DNA of 64,000 nucleotides, from the NCBI GenBank assembly GCA_008638375.1, contig CM018038.1:35684597-35748596 (forward strand), in the 5' to 3' direction. Positions within the stretch are counted from its first letter, which is position 1. The number at the start of each line of letters is the position of its first letter. Under the pieces are notes generated by a model. The model was not told the DNA's origin. It saw nothing but the letters and a program-made list of their open reading frames with translations, and did no database searches. The position numbers were made by a program, and so were the translations under genes. Shown in pieces: positions 24,412 through 40,794 of the stretch. The stretch comes from Nyssa sinensis. Taxonomy: Eukaryota > Streptophyta > Magnoliopsida > Cornales > Nyssaceae.

Positions 24412-27136
24412 TGTCACGACCCAAAACCCACTCTATGCGGATTTCGTGTCACGGGGCCGACCCAATGGCCGTTCCTATTTTTTCATTCATTGTATCAATG
24501 ATAATAGTAATTAATGTAAACATAACATTAAATTGCAGAAGTCTTAATACAAAATATTGTTTAAAGACTGAAAAATGTAACTAACATAACTAAACATAAA
24601 ACCATGTTTTAGTGGTGAGTTCATGGGAGAGACTACATCATCCTATTGTGCTTCTCAACTATCTCCCTATGCTCCTGACTTCCTACTATGGTTTTGTACC
24701 ATTCTCACTTGAAATATATAATTAAAGGGGTGAGCTAACAAAACTCAGTAAGTAAAAACCTATTTCCAATACGGGTTTGGGATTACATGATAAAATATAA
24801 CTCAAGGGTAACATGATAGCCAGTCATGACAACGATTGCAGTTAACAGTAAAATGCCACAATGACCAATGGACAATAAAGCACAATAACAATTGTGAGTA
24901 ACGGTGTAGCATGAATATGGATATGGCACAATAATCTCAATCAACATGAATACTGCCACAATAAAACGATCACAGTCAAATCCAATAAATAAGGAACTAA
25001 TCAGCGTGGAGTTATTCATAGGGAATAAAGACATCCTATGAATCCAATAAACACCTACTATAACAATCAAACATAAGAGATGCATTTACTCTGTTCAGGA
25101 TTTGGCAAACCCTCGGTCTTTTGGGGACCCGGCATACCCCCCCTTAACATGAATGCGTATAAAATGCCCATTTAACTCACTGCATAAAAACACCATCATT
25201 GCCATGTGTCTGTTCACGGACTTGACCCGTAGGTCTCATTAATCGACCCGTAGGTCCTGTCAATCAGATAGCATCAGATGGGTAGTGTGACTGAGCACAA
25301 AACCTGACATTTAACGTAAATCAGGATTCTATTGTAATTCCATAAGAAATATATAATGTATCATGTCATAAGCATACAATGATAGGCATTAGTACAATGA
25401 ATCAAATCATGAGATATCAGTCAATAGGCATCCACCAAATAGGACAATATCAATGGTAGGGATGATAACAGCGGATACATACATGAGTACAAAGTTTTGG
25501 CAGTAATAGAAAGAATGTGGCTTGGAAAATCACGTATCAAATATAGGAATTTACTTACCTTATCAGTGCGTCTTAGTATTCCGTGACCTTCCCCTTTCAT
25601 TTCGAGTCTCCTATATATCAGTAAACATGTTTCAGTTTTAATGCTATTTATCCATTTATGCCTCATTATTATAAGTATCTCTTTTACTAATTTAGACTCT
25701 ATCATTGAGTTTGGGACGTCGAAGAGAATTAGTTTAGGCTTTCACGGTTTCCAATTTGAGCTACTTTACACAAAAGGCAAAATGGTTATATTACGTGTCT
25801 CTATCTTTTGGGTTTTGTTTCACAAATTGGACTTCACTGTTGAGTCCAGGAGGTTTGACATAATAAAAATCCACTATTTACTTAATTCAATCGGAGTCTG
25901 TTTGACTCACATTTGACATAGGGGAATTTTGGTTATTTTGGCATTTCTACGGGTATTTTATTTTTTGAGACTTTGTCTCGTAAAACAAACCTCACCATTG
26001 AATCTAGAAGGTCCAAAACAATAAGTTTACACTATTCATTCGACTAATTTGCATATCGGAAATTATTTAATTAATTAGCTAAATTAGTTAACATGAACTA
26101 ATAGATATATTATTTGTGGCAACATAGATCTACATGTGCCTTAGTGGCACAATGGTCCATTCCTTAAGACCCTTCCCCTAGGTTTCGGGTTCAAGTCGCA
26201 GGGGCAGCGCTCCTGCGCAATATTTTTCTTTAAGGCTATAAGCCAAACGACGGATTAAGGGGGTGAAACAGGGATGGGATATCCCTGTTCCCAAACAGTG
26301 TAATAGCCCAATTTAATATCACTGTTCCCAAATAGTATAATAGCCCTAATTTACTAACCTAGTAGCCAAACACTCCAAAAGAAGTTTAAAAACTTTTAAA
26401 ACCCAACAGTAGCCCCTGGACTGTGCGGTGGGTCGGGTTCTGAATCGACCCTGTTTAACCGACCCCTAACCTGAATAGTGACCCCCTTCCCCCACGTTTT
26501 TCGACGACTCATTCGGTCACCATTTTCGACGCCGGTGATTGGAAATCTGAAAACCAATATCTTTTTTCCCTTCAATTTCTTGCTTTTTTTTTTTTTTTTG
26601 CTCCTTTCCATTCTAAATCATTCTAATATGTTTTTAAAGTGCTTAAACATAAATTTGAAGTCTTTAAAATAAAACAAAACAGCCCCAAAACATAAATCCC
26701 AGGTTTTTCGATTTCCCCTTTATCTCCTTTATTCCTTCACTGTTTTCCTTCTAGTTTGTTCTAAATTTCTTCTCTTCTACTCTAGATTAGTGTTCTATAC
26801 TCATATACAAGCTCAAAGGAAGTTTAAAGCAACCCAGAAAAAAAAATCGAATTACAAAGAAAAGTTTTGCTGGCTTACCTCTTGCGCCCCTCATTCTGTC
26901 TCCCGTTTCCTCCTTCCTTTTCCTCTTCCCTTTTGTTTCTTCTCTTCCGTTCTCCCACTCATGCAATGCATGCTTCATTTTTTTATACCCGCCCCTTAAT
27001 TCTCTCATTCTTTCTCTTTCTCTCTCTTAACTTTTCAGCTTTGTAAAGCCCCTCTCCATTATGTGTAGGTTACATCTATGTAACTGTTTCCATTGTCTAT
27101 ACATTGCCATCTATATCAGTAGTGTCATTCTATAGT

Positions 27137-27168
<32 letters not shown>

Positions 27169-27419
27169 CATTTCACATAAATTTTTAGTTTATTCTAGTT
27201 TTATTTTATTTTTATTTTTATTTTGTTTTATTTTATTTTCCTTTTGATTTCTTTTTTTTTTATTATTATTATTTTAATCTCATTTTATTTTTTATTGTCG
27301 CTATTCGTTTGCCCGGCATCGTCCACATATTCACAGCTATTTGAAAATTCAAACCGTTTATTTCATTGTCGTAACATAAGGCCTTATTAGCTCGGTTACA
27401 ATTGGGTCAGGGTATTACA
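24412..27419 (-). repeat. 5' LTR of the gypsy element (right on plus)
   Basis: Reads TGTCACGACCC...GGTATTACA on plus, 3008 bp, co-linear with 16602-19583 with many substitutions and small indels, including a duplicated block TCCCAAACAGTGTAATAGCC near 26285-26345 that is single in the other LTR. It has a long AT microsatellite at about 27141-27169. Confidence 0.85.
26133..26222 (+). repeat. tRNA-like (SINE) segment in the other gypsy LTR
   Basis: A box TGGCACAATGG (26145-26155) and B box GGTTCAAGTC (26188-26197), corresponding to 18325-18412 in the other LTR. Confidence 0.5.
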
Positions 27420-27424
27420 TCAGT

Positions 27425-27975
27425 TATTTGGTCGTATTCAATTTAAGTCTCTATTACGCAGCAAGTGCTAAGATGTGCCATGTGTGCCAAGTGAGAAAAT
27501 ATAAGCATGTTTCATTAGGAGACTTAAGGTGGCCCACATGCCACATCAATTTTTTAACCTATATTAATTATATATAAATATATATTTTATATGTCAAGAT
27601 TCTGGGTAACTGAGTTTGGTTAACTATTCATTATCTTATTTACACAAGTGGTTATCATAAGAGAGTTTAAATTATTAACAAAGTTCTTTGATGGAAGGAA
27701 GTTGATAAAGATCGCATCTCTATGGATTAGGGTCCATGTCTATCTATAATAAGCTCGTGACTTCCATCGTGTTGCAAACCTTTAGTAACACGTAGAGTAG
27801 GCAGTAAACCCTATTTCATATCTCGCCATATAGAGAAGTGTGAGGGTCAAGTTGTTTGTGATTAATTCACGACACGGTAATACAAATGTTGGATCATGCT
27901 AATGGTTGAGACTATATGGCTGGAGGTAAATTTCCTTTTGCTTCCGCTCTTTCCAATATTCCTTACACTTATATA
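27425..27975 (+). pseudogene. Copia relic resumed, candidate 3' LTR
   Basis: After the gypsy element and its target duplication, the sequence fits a non-coding copia 3' end: a GTGAGAAAAT purine stretch near 27500 and, at about 27930-27970, CTTTTGCTTCCGCTC leading to TTCCTTACA, a layout common at the end of copia LTRs. The match to a 5' LTR is not found, so this is an inference from position and motifs. Confidence 0.35.
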
Positions 27976-29100
27976 TATTCAGGGAGCCTCATTATCCTCT
28001 ATGGGTTGAAGTGCAAAAGGAGAGCACAAATGGCACTCCCCAACATTTATTGTGTATTTTATGAGAATTAATAAATTATTTTAAGAAGTTGAACAAAATA
28101 TTAAGGAGAATATATTTTATATGAAAGATATTTTCTATTGTACGAAACATAGGGTAATAAAAAATAATTTCCTAAAGTTTAGGATAAGGTGAATTTTAAT
28201 GGTGGGAATCTTTTATCTAGAATTGAAACTCCTAAAGCGGGATAAGGATGGTCTTAGATTCCTTGGGGTCAAAATTGTTTAACTTAACCAAGTCCATTTG
28301 GGATTGTATCAAATTTTAGAGAATTAATTAGGGTGGTCTAGTTAGAAGTCCATTAAAAATATAAAACTTATCAAAAGGTCCAATTTAAATTTAGCAATCC
28401 ACAATGTCCTTCAAATCTTCAAGGACTAAAATACGCTTATATTCTCAATTAGTTCGTCACTTTAGAAGAGTAGTCGCATGAATGAAGCACATTGTTGAAA
28501 AAGTTTTTCAAGATTTCAAAATTCAATAACTTGTAGATTGTAGACCCGTTTTTAATAAAATTTATATATCTGAACTCTAAAAATTCGAGATCTATCAAAC
28601 AGGATCCATATCGCATATGAAATTTTGCAGAAAAAAAAATCGATCCAAAAGTGTAAAATCTCGACTTAGTAGAAGTGTAAAATTTTACACTTTTTCAATG
28701 ACAAACTTTGTCCCTATGAACAGTTGAAACATTTACACTTTTCTTGAATCTATGAAATTTTACAACTTCATAAAAATTGAGAAAATTCTCAATTGTTTTT
28801 AGTTTTATATAACTTTTGGTCACATGTTATACGTTCAGAATGAACTTTCAAAGTTGTATAAATGTGTCCAAAAAAATTGTGTGTTTAAAGAATGGATGAT
28901 TAAAAATTCACTAGTTATGAAAAGTATAAAATTTTACAGAATTGAATGTTAAGGATTTTACAAAAGTGAATTAAAAAAGTGCATAAACTTTATCATAATT
29001 TAATATCTTTTGAAAAGACTTGAGCCAAACTAACTCTTGAAAATACTGGATATGAATTTCCTTTTTTTTTCGCTTTTGTCTAGGGCACTCCACCTCTTTT
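27976..29100. other. Unassigned AT-rich DNA
   Basis: No gene seen. Between 28630 and 29000 variants of AAATTTTACAC recur in both orientations, which may be subterminal repeats of an old DNA transposon, but no ends were identified. Confidence 0.35.
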
Positions 29101-30441
29101 CTTAATGTTCTTCTCAAACCTCTTCACCTATTTAGGCCTTTAAATACTATTGGTGTGAAATTTTGAACATCTACTTCTGATAATGGGTGTGTCATATTTA
29201 TGTAGGTGCAACTCAAAATCCTTACTTCGGTAAGAGGCATGGCAGATTGAAACTCCAAAAAAACCAAAAATACTTGGATGCCTTGATCCCTCATTTTGTA
29301 TGCAGGCTGATGTGGTGATACTAGTGATGGCATCAGGTTGATTTTAGAGTCTGCCAAGTTTCGGAGTGAGAGAAGGGGATTAGGACAGAGAGAAGAGTTG
29401 TGCGCCGATTCCAGAGACTAACAAAAAAGTGGATTAAGAGAGAGAGAGAGGAGTTAGTGTTGTGTTGGTGATGGATTCTCTAATATTTGTTTGGAAAAGA
29501 GAGAGGACTATAGGCTTTTATAATTAATTAATTATAAAAGAATCACATCAAATGGCAATGTTGAATACATCAATTGGTATTTTTGCCTTTGATAAGCTCA
29601 CTAAACTACTGCCTTACTCCAATTTTTCAGGCCCGCTGTTCATCCTCTATCCACCAACCTCTGTATCCCTCTGCTTAGCTAAACGTAAATTTGAGGCAAA
29701 AACCGGAATTTGGAAATTTCTGCCAACAGCTCCTAATATATTAAATAAAAAAATGTGAATAATTATACAAGCTTCTTGTAATTCACTCTTTTTTCTGATT
29801 AAGAACCCGGAAGTTGGAACCCTAGGAAATAAACAGACAAGAACAAGGAGAAACCTAGTTCACAACTCTAATAGAGTTGATCAAAGAAGAGAAGAAAAAC
29901 CATAAAACTCCAAAGTTCCAACAAAACCATTAAACTTCAAAGTTCCATAAACATCTCCAATGCTAAAACCATAAAACTCAAAAGTAGGGAAGGGAAAGAA
30001 ATAAGGTAATGCCCACATTCTTTTACAAGCACTTCCCCTCAGAAACAAGCACTATGCTCACAAAATTTTATTTGACCATTACCGCAGTCAAGATAGTAAC
30101 AACAAGAACAAAACACTGATCCGCATCAGGGTTTCCACTTTAAAGGGTACATTGAAAAATAAAAATAATCCTTAGCATTTAATACCTATTATAATTCTAA
30201 AAAAGATCAAAAAAACCCTAATATAATATCAAATAAATGAAATGCTAGTTTTTGCCATGAACCAAAAAAAAAAAAAGACAGACACACTCAGAGAATCATA
30301 ATCCATAGTTTGCAAACAGCTCACCACCATATTGTTTCTTCATGGCTTGCTACAAGCTACAAGAACAAAAATCAAAAATCAAAGAGCAAAACAAAAGAAC
30401 CTCTTAATGTGAAGCTCCTCCATTTCACCAAATATCCACTC
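29101..30441. other. Region downstream of RPS5; unassigned minus open frame
   Basis: This is the 3' side of the RPS5 gene and includes its 3'UTR next to 30441. A 77-codon minus frame at 29357-29124 (starting MADSKINLM) is clean but matches no family I recognise, so I do not call it a gene. A GA-rich tract lies at 29436-29452. Confidence 0.3.
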
Positions 30442-34863
<4,422 letters not shown>

Positions 34864-34905
34864 TGCAACAGCTCTTATTTACCTGCAAAAACAGTACATT
34901 GCAGA

Positions 34906-34936
<31 letters not shown>

Positions 34937-35085
34937 TATATATATATATATATAAATATAGGTTGTAGTTAAGTTACCGGAGGAGCAACAAAACCGTTGC
35001 CCGGACAGGACAGCGAAAGAGACGGGAGGCCGATGGGTCGAAGCTCACATAGAAAGATGAACAACTGAACAAAACCCTAGGGCTA
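34864..35085 (-). promoter_or_regulatory. RPS5 5' leader with 5'UTR intron and telo-box
   Basis: Reading minus, a donor CTCCG/GTAACTT (GT from 34977) and acceptor TTTTTGCAG (ending 34883) define a 95-bp intron in the 5'UTR that contains the ATT and TA microsatellites at 34906-34952. The start of transcription is probably near 35060. A telo-box AAACCCTA on plus at 35072-35079 is a standard promoter-proximal motif of plant ribosomal protein genes. Confidence 0.65.
34906..34952. repeat. ATT and TA microsatellites in RPS5 5'UTR intron
   Basis: Consecutive runs of ATT (about 32 bp) and TA (about 16 bp) immediately inside the leader intron. Confidence 0.8.
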
Positions 35086-35182
35086 CGGAAATAGCGGGAT
35101 TGGATAATTTATTGCCAGAAGTAACCTTGTGGTTTTGCTCAAATGACTAACGTGCCCTCACTTCCAAGAGTTAATTTAATTT

Positions 35183-37213
35183 GGGTTAATTACCTCCCTC
35201 CCCTCTGCTTCCAATTTCCGACAACTGCTGATACTTTTTTCATTGTTTGAAAACTTATTGTCTCTTTTTTTATTTATTTTTTTGATTTTTAATTACAGAT
35301 TTTTTCATTCGTCGATCTCCGTTACCAACAATAACGAAAGTTGTTGATGTAAGCGAAAAAAATTCTTAAATATCCACATTGCTCTTAAAAGTCGTAAAAG
35401 ACTATTTTACCCCAATAACATTGTTAAATAACAAAACTAACCATCAAACAACTTAAAAATAGATAATCATACTAAAAAAATATTTCCAACTTTAAAAAAT
35501 AAATTAAAATATTAAAATTTAATTATTGTAATTAAAATATTAAATTATAATAATGAGATAAATAATCTTCTTCCAAAAAACTGATAAACAAAATAAAAAT
35601 TCCAAAACTTCTTCAAATTTTTTATCTTCAAAATTTCTAAAATAATTGTATTTTATTTCTCTAAATAACGAGTTAACAGTTTCCAAAGAACAAGGAAAAT
35701 TGCTCAAAGAACCAAGAATAATTATAATAACTCAAAAAAAAAATCATTTTTTCTAACTATTTTCTTTTCTCTAGTTCTCTCAGCAACGAAACAGAGCGAA
35801 ACCACTAATTAAAAAAAAACCAAACAGAGAGAAACAACTGATTAAAAAAAATCAAAAAAGAGAAAACTATATTTTCTTCACTTTTCCTCACTTGCAATTG
35901 GCAACAAAAGAGAAAACTGAGTGTATTATATGAACCCAACCATTGCAATCAAAGCTCCCAATTTGGGTCATGATTAACAAAAGAGTTCAAGATTAAAACT
36001 AGAATCCAACAAACTATTGTCATCACTTTTTAGCCATTGTTCATAAATGTATGCAAACCAACCAATTTCATCCATCAAGAAAAATCCAAGCAACAAAGAA
36101 ACTAACAGACCAAAAATTCTAACTTTCTCACATTAATATAAGCAAACAAACAAGTTGTTGGACTATATTTTGAACTGCTTCACTCTAGTGTCGCCACCAT
36201 GCTAGAAAAATATCTGAATAATCAAGCAAAACCACTTTCATCATTACATAATTCCAATACATACTCAACTACATATTTGATAATAGAAGAAAAAAAAAAG
36301 GGAAACAAAATTGTTGCCTATCCCACATAGATGAATTTCCAATTTTTATCATCCAACAATGAATCTAATACATTTTCAACACAAGCCCCTGCTGTCACAT
36401 CCCGACACCCCACCCTACACGGATGCTGAAGACGTGATGCACCATCTTCGGTGTTTTTGATTAATTTCGTATATCCCATTGTATTTTTAACCATTTCAAA
36501 CATTACCGTTACATAACCTAATTTTATTAGGTTGGGGTGCAGTCTTAATCATATCAGATTTTTCGAGGTATTACACTTGCAATGCAAAATAAAAAACTCA
36601 TTTGCAAAAAAAGAACTCAAAGATTGAATTAAACGAATTAAGGGTTTTGGGTGCGATGCTCTAGGTGATGTTTGTGATTATTAGAGGGGTGCGATGCGTT
36701 CACGCGATTAGCAGCGTTGGCAACGGTGATGATGACGATGACTATGGCTATGGCTCTAATGGTGTTGACGCCTTTGATGATGGCATTTATTTTTGCCATT
36801 AGTGGCTCTTAATAGAGAAATTTAGAGAGAGAAAAGTGAGATGGAAAGGGATTTCAGGGGGTGATGGTGGTAAATAGTGGCAACGACGACGAACGTCGGG
36901 TGACGACAACAAACGGCCGTAAACGATGATGTTTCTAGTGAGAGAAATTGAGAGAGAAGTGAGATGGAATTGGGTTGAAAACTTAAAGAGATAGAGAGAG
37001 GTGCATAAGAGAGTGAAAAATATAGATGAGAGAGAGATTGATTTTTGATTAAAATATTATTAAAATATATTTTGTACAATGGGCATTTTTGTAATTTCAT
37101 ATTTGTCGTTAACACTGTTTAGCCGACATGTCTGATGGGGGTCAATATCATTTTAGAAACTATAAGGGGTATCTGCATTATCAAAAACCATAAGAGGTAA
37201 GTGTAATTAACCC
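35183..37213. mobile_element. Non-autonomous Mutator-like element (MULE), 2.0 kb
   Basis: Termini GGGTTAATTAC (35183) and GTAATTAACCC (ending 37213) are inverted and are flanked by a perfect 9-bp duplication ATTTAATTT at 35174-35182 and 37214-37222, the hallmark of Mutator transposons. The interior shows no transposase. A GC-richer block at about 36640-36940 contrasts with the AT-rich rest and might be captured sequence. The solo LTR at 36393-36575 is nested inside. The element lies about 100 bp upstream of the RPS5 promoter. Confidence 0.85.
36393..36575. mobile_element. Small solo LTR (TRIM-like) inside the MULE
   Basis: It starts TGTCACATCCCGAC and ends AGGTATTACA, 183 bp, with 5-bp flanks CCTGC and CTTGC, a duplication with one mismatch. 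No second LTR or interior is near, so recombination has removed it or it is a fragment. Confidence 0.6.
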
Positions 37214-37222
37214 ATTTAATTT

Positions 37223-37719
37223 TTCGTCGCTTGGTTTGGTTGGATGGAGAGTGAATGAAAGTGACAGAAAAAGAAGAAAATAATTTTTTTTTTTTTTTTG
37301 TGAATTTGGTTAGTAAGAAATAGAAAAGTTATGGGAAAAGTCGCATGCATGTCCTAAATAGTTTTTTCCAAAATATGTCATCTTTTTTCTTGTAAAATAC
37401 ACAAGAAAATTTATTTTTCCTGCAAAGGAAGTGATCTATAATTCATGTTCCTATTATGCCCACTCATTTTCTTGTATGCAACTTATTTATGATATATTAT
37501 ATATTCAATTTAGATATAGATAAAGATTTTGATAAAAATTTGAGATAGAGTTCAAAGCATATTAAATATCTTAAATTGTGAAGATTTATATACATAGATC
37601 TCTAACCACTCCTTACATCTCTCTCATACGTTACAATGAAATAAGTTAATACTAGTGTTGAGTGTTATAAAAATAAATTTATAATTAAAATTAAATATTT
37701 CTATGGTAGGAAGAAAAAA
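37223..37719. other. Spacer before truncated copia element
   Basis: AT-rich with no coding or LTR features seen. The copia element's 5' LTR and gag N-terminus would be expected here and are absent. Confidence 0.4.
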
Positions 37720-38064
37720 ATGACCAGAGTGAAGTGCTACAACTGCCAAAAAATGGGTCATTACGCTCATGATTGCATTGAGCCGAAAAAGGTATCTTCT
37801 AAACCAAACAATCCCTTCATTTGTGTATGTTCACATATACTTGTTGCTGATACTGTCTCTCATTGGATTGCAGACACCAGAGCAACGAAACATGTGACTC
37901 GAGATAGATCGAGGTTCGTAGATTATCGCAGAGTTCCAAATAATTCCTACTGCATGTATATGGGAAATGGTACCTATGAAGAAGCATTAGGAGTAGGATC
38001 ATATCAACTCCAACTATGCACTGGGCGCACATTGCTTCTACATGACATATTATACGTACCCTAA
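37720..38064 (+). pseudogene. Copia gag zinc knuckle and protease
   Basis: CYNCQKMGHYAHDC is a CCHC zinc knuckle of nucleocapsid. Then HWIADTRATKHV contains the protease site, where the usual D-[ST]-G-A is DTRA, so the active-site Gly is lost. It ends HDILYVP followed by a stop. Confidence 0.75.
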
Positions 38065-38370
38065 ATTCAGCATAATTCACTTTCAGTTACTGCACTTATG
38101 GATTTTGGTTATGTTTTTTCTTTTGGTAGTGGTAGAATGAATATTTTATTAGATGGTATTACTTTTGGACATGGTTCTTTAATGAATAATTTCTTCTGTT
38201 TAGATTTAATTGATTCATCTTTATCTTCATCATATGTTGCTAATGCTAATAAGAATATAGATTCTGTTACTTGGCATGTTAGATTTGGGCATATAAGACG
38301 TGATAGGATGACCCGATTACCTAGAGAAGGCCTTTTAGGCTCACTCGCAAAGGTTGACTGTACCTAGATA
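38065..38370 (+). pseudogene. Copia pre-integrase (GAG_pre-integrs) segment
   Basis: Contains VTWHVRFGHIRRDRM, the H-x-R-x-GH start of the zinc-binding pre-integrase module; continues LPREGLLG before the frame changes. Confidence 0.7.
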
Positions 38371-38830
38371 TGAGTCATGTTTGGCTAGAAAAACATATAG
38401 AAAGTCTTTTGATAAGGCTGTTAAAGCTACTCAACCGCTTGAGTTAGTTCACTCAGACATATGTGGGCCTATGAATGTAAAGGCACGTCATGGCTCCTCA
38501 TATTTTCTCACTTTTATAGATGACTACATGCGATATGGATATATCTATCTGATTGCTCACCGCTATAAGGCTTTGGATTATTTCAAACGCTTTGTAGCAG
38601 AAGTTGAGAATCAAAAAGAAAAGAGTTTAAAAGCTCTTCGAACAGACAGAGGACACGAGTATTTATCTGATCAGTTCAAAGAATTATGTGAAGAAAAAGG
38701 GATACACAGACAATTGACTATTCCACACACTCCGCAAGAAAATGGTGTTGTAGAAAGAAGGAATAGAACTTTCCTAGATATGGTTAGGTGCATGATAATT
38801 CAAGCTAACCTCCTAATTTCATTTTAGGGG
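38354..38830 (+). pseudogene. Copia integrase core
   Basis: A 157-codon open run carries the catalytic pattern: VHSDICGPM (D), KALRTDRGHEYLS (D) and ENGVVERRNRT (E). It stops at NLLISF where the coding should continue. It is the best-preserved domain of the element. Confidence 0.85.
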
Positions 38831-39385
38831 GATGCTATTTTGACTGCAGCCTATCCTAAACTGTGTGCCTTCACAGTCGGTTTCTTCCACTTCCTTTGAA
38901 TCTTGGAAAGGCGAAAATCCTAATTTGGAGCATTTGCGCCCATGGAGATTTGTAGGTTATGTTCACGACGCATCCCATAAGTACGGGAAGTTAGGCCTTA
39001 GAGCTAGGAAATATATCTTTATAAGATATTCTGAGAGTTCAAAAGGCTATGTTATGTACGAGGAACATCCTGATAGAGGAAGAACTGAAAAATAGTAACG
39101 AGATGTGGATTTCATTGAGAACGATTTGCCTAGCATAGACAACACAAAGGAGAGTCTTGACCTCTATGAGTTTGAGGAGACTGAAGATATCTTATCCATC
39201 TTTAAGTGAAGGTGGGGAATTAGTTCCTTATCCAATAATCAGTTGAAGATAGTGGGAGTGGTTTTCAGCCTAGTGGGAGTGAACAACCACTAGAAACTCA
39301 AGATTCTCAAGTGTGCCGAAGCAAAGTAAGAAATATTCCCCGTCGTCATTTCGAGATTGAAGGGGATGCTTTCTTATGTGCTACA
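38831..39385 (+). pseudogene. Copia integrase C-terminus and linker, broken
   Basis: Fragments include VSSTSFESWKGENPNLEHLRPW and KYIFIRYSESSKGYVMY, the GKxx-F-I-Y-S type tail of copia integrase; stops follow and the hinge to reverse transcriptase is in several frames. Confidence 0.65.
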
Positions 39386-39389
39386 TTAG

Positions 39390-40411
39390 ATGAGGAAGAG
39401 CCTGCTTCTTTGGAAGAAGCGCTTTCCTCACATGTCAAGAATGAAGTGGATGGTTGCTATTCAGGATGAGATGACCTCCATGATGAAGAACAAGGTCTGG
39501 GAGTTAGTTCACCTTCCGCTAGGGCATAAGACTATTGGAAACAAATGGGTCTTGAAAATTAAGCACCAGGCAGATGATTCAATTAACAAGTACAAGGCAC
39601 GTCTTGTGGCGAGTTATACCCAAAAGCAGGGTTATAGACTATGAAGAGACATTCTCCCTAGTGGTGAGGTTTGCCTCATTGGCCTCATTCTTGCTATTGT
39701 AGCGTATTGTGGACTTAGAGTTTTTTTAGATGGATGTTAAGATTGCATTTCTCAATGGAGAACTAGACGAAGAGATCTATATAGATCAACCAGTGGGTTT
39801 TGAGGTCAAGGGACAAGAGCGCAGAGTTTGTCGTCTTACTCGATCCATTTATGGCCTTAAACAATCGTCTAGGCAGTGCTATTTTCGATTTCATCATGCC
39901 ATTACCTCCATTGGTTTTGAGATGATTGAGGAAGATCATTGCGTATATTTGAAACAATCTAAGAAAAATGTTTTTATCCTCTCGTTATATGTCGATGACA
40001 TTCTCTTGGATGGGAATGATATATATTCCATTGTCGCCACTAAAGAGTGGCTGTCCTTTATTTTTGAGATGAAGGATATGGGTGAAGCAAATTATATGCA
40101 AGGAGTTAAGATTACGAGAGATCGTTCAAAGAGACTTTTTAGTTTGTCCCAAAAGACTTACATAAAGAAGATTCTTAAGCGTTTTCATATGCATCACTTC
40201 CAAACCCATTGAAACTCTGATGGAAAAAGGATACACCTTAAGCCTAAACCAGTGTCCTAAGAATGATGAAGAAAAGAACCGGATGTTTATCGTGCCTTAT
40301 GCAGCAGCAATAGGGAGTTTGATGTATGTTATATTGTGCACATATCCAGACATCTGCCATGCAATTGGTATAGTTAATTATTACCAGAGTAACCCTGGTC
40401 TAGATCACTAG
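39390..40411 (+). pseudogene. Copia reverse transcriptase, broken
   Basis: Frames contain NKWVLKIKHQ, then MDVKIAFLNGELDEEIYIDQ (first active-site Asp context) and SLYVDDILLDGND, the catalytic YVDD. Two large pieces at 39730-40212 and 40220-40411 are joined by a frameshift at about 40210, and stops precede 39730. It cannot give an intact enzyme. Confidence 0.8.
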
Positions 40412-40794
40412 AAGGTAGTGAAAAGGGTTTTTCGGTACCTTCGTGGGACCGTTGATCTCGCCTTATGCTACCATGGTGGAGACCCAAGACTGAGAGGATA
40501 CAGGGATGCTGATTGGGTTGCAGATAGAGATGGGATGAAAGTCCACTTTAGGCTATGCTTTTATACTCGAAGCAGGAGTTGTTTCTTGGTGTAACAAGAA
40601 GCAGACATGCATAGCATTATCCACGATGGAGTTAGAGTACATATCTTGTTCAACGGCTGTTTAGGGTGCTGTTTGGTTGAGAAGATTTTTGCAGAAGCTG
40701 AGTTTTTTGACCTTATGGAGATGAGGCTGTGCTTGTTTATTGTGATAGCACATCAGCCTTAGCCTATGCAAAGGATCCCAAGTCTCATGAGAAA
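40412..40794 (+). pseudogene. Copia RNase H, first part
   Basis: After a stop at the expected Trp before KVVKRVFRYLRG-type sequence, the frame shows GYRDADWVADRDG (Asp of the active site region) and, after frameshifts, [19 protein letters not shown]. It ends in the CATGAGAAA codons where the solo LTR begins. Confidence 0.7.

Larger units (their letters stand above)
16602..27419 (-). mobile_element. Ty3-gypsy LTR retrotransposon, chromovirus (Tekay/Del-like), decayed
   Basis: The element runs from TGTCACGACC at 16602 to GGTATTACA ending at 27419, flanked by near-identical 5-bp duplications TTAGT (16597-16601) and TCAGT (27420-27424). LTRs of 2982 and 3008 bp bound an interior in minus order: primer site, gag, protease, reverse transcriptase, RNase H, integrase, chromodomain-like end. 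Long LTRs, the tRNA-Met primer site and a chromodomain-type tail fit Tekay/Del chromoviruses. Every coding part is broken by stops or frameshifts. The LTRs differ clearly (for instance about 7 of the first 80 bases), so it is older than the 614-bp-LTR element but younger than the copia relic it splits. Confidence 0.9.

Noticed and set aside
29124..29357. Clean 77-codon minus frame starting MADSKINLM
   Set aside because: No family recognised, no splice or promoter support, in AT-rich DNA; reported only as context.
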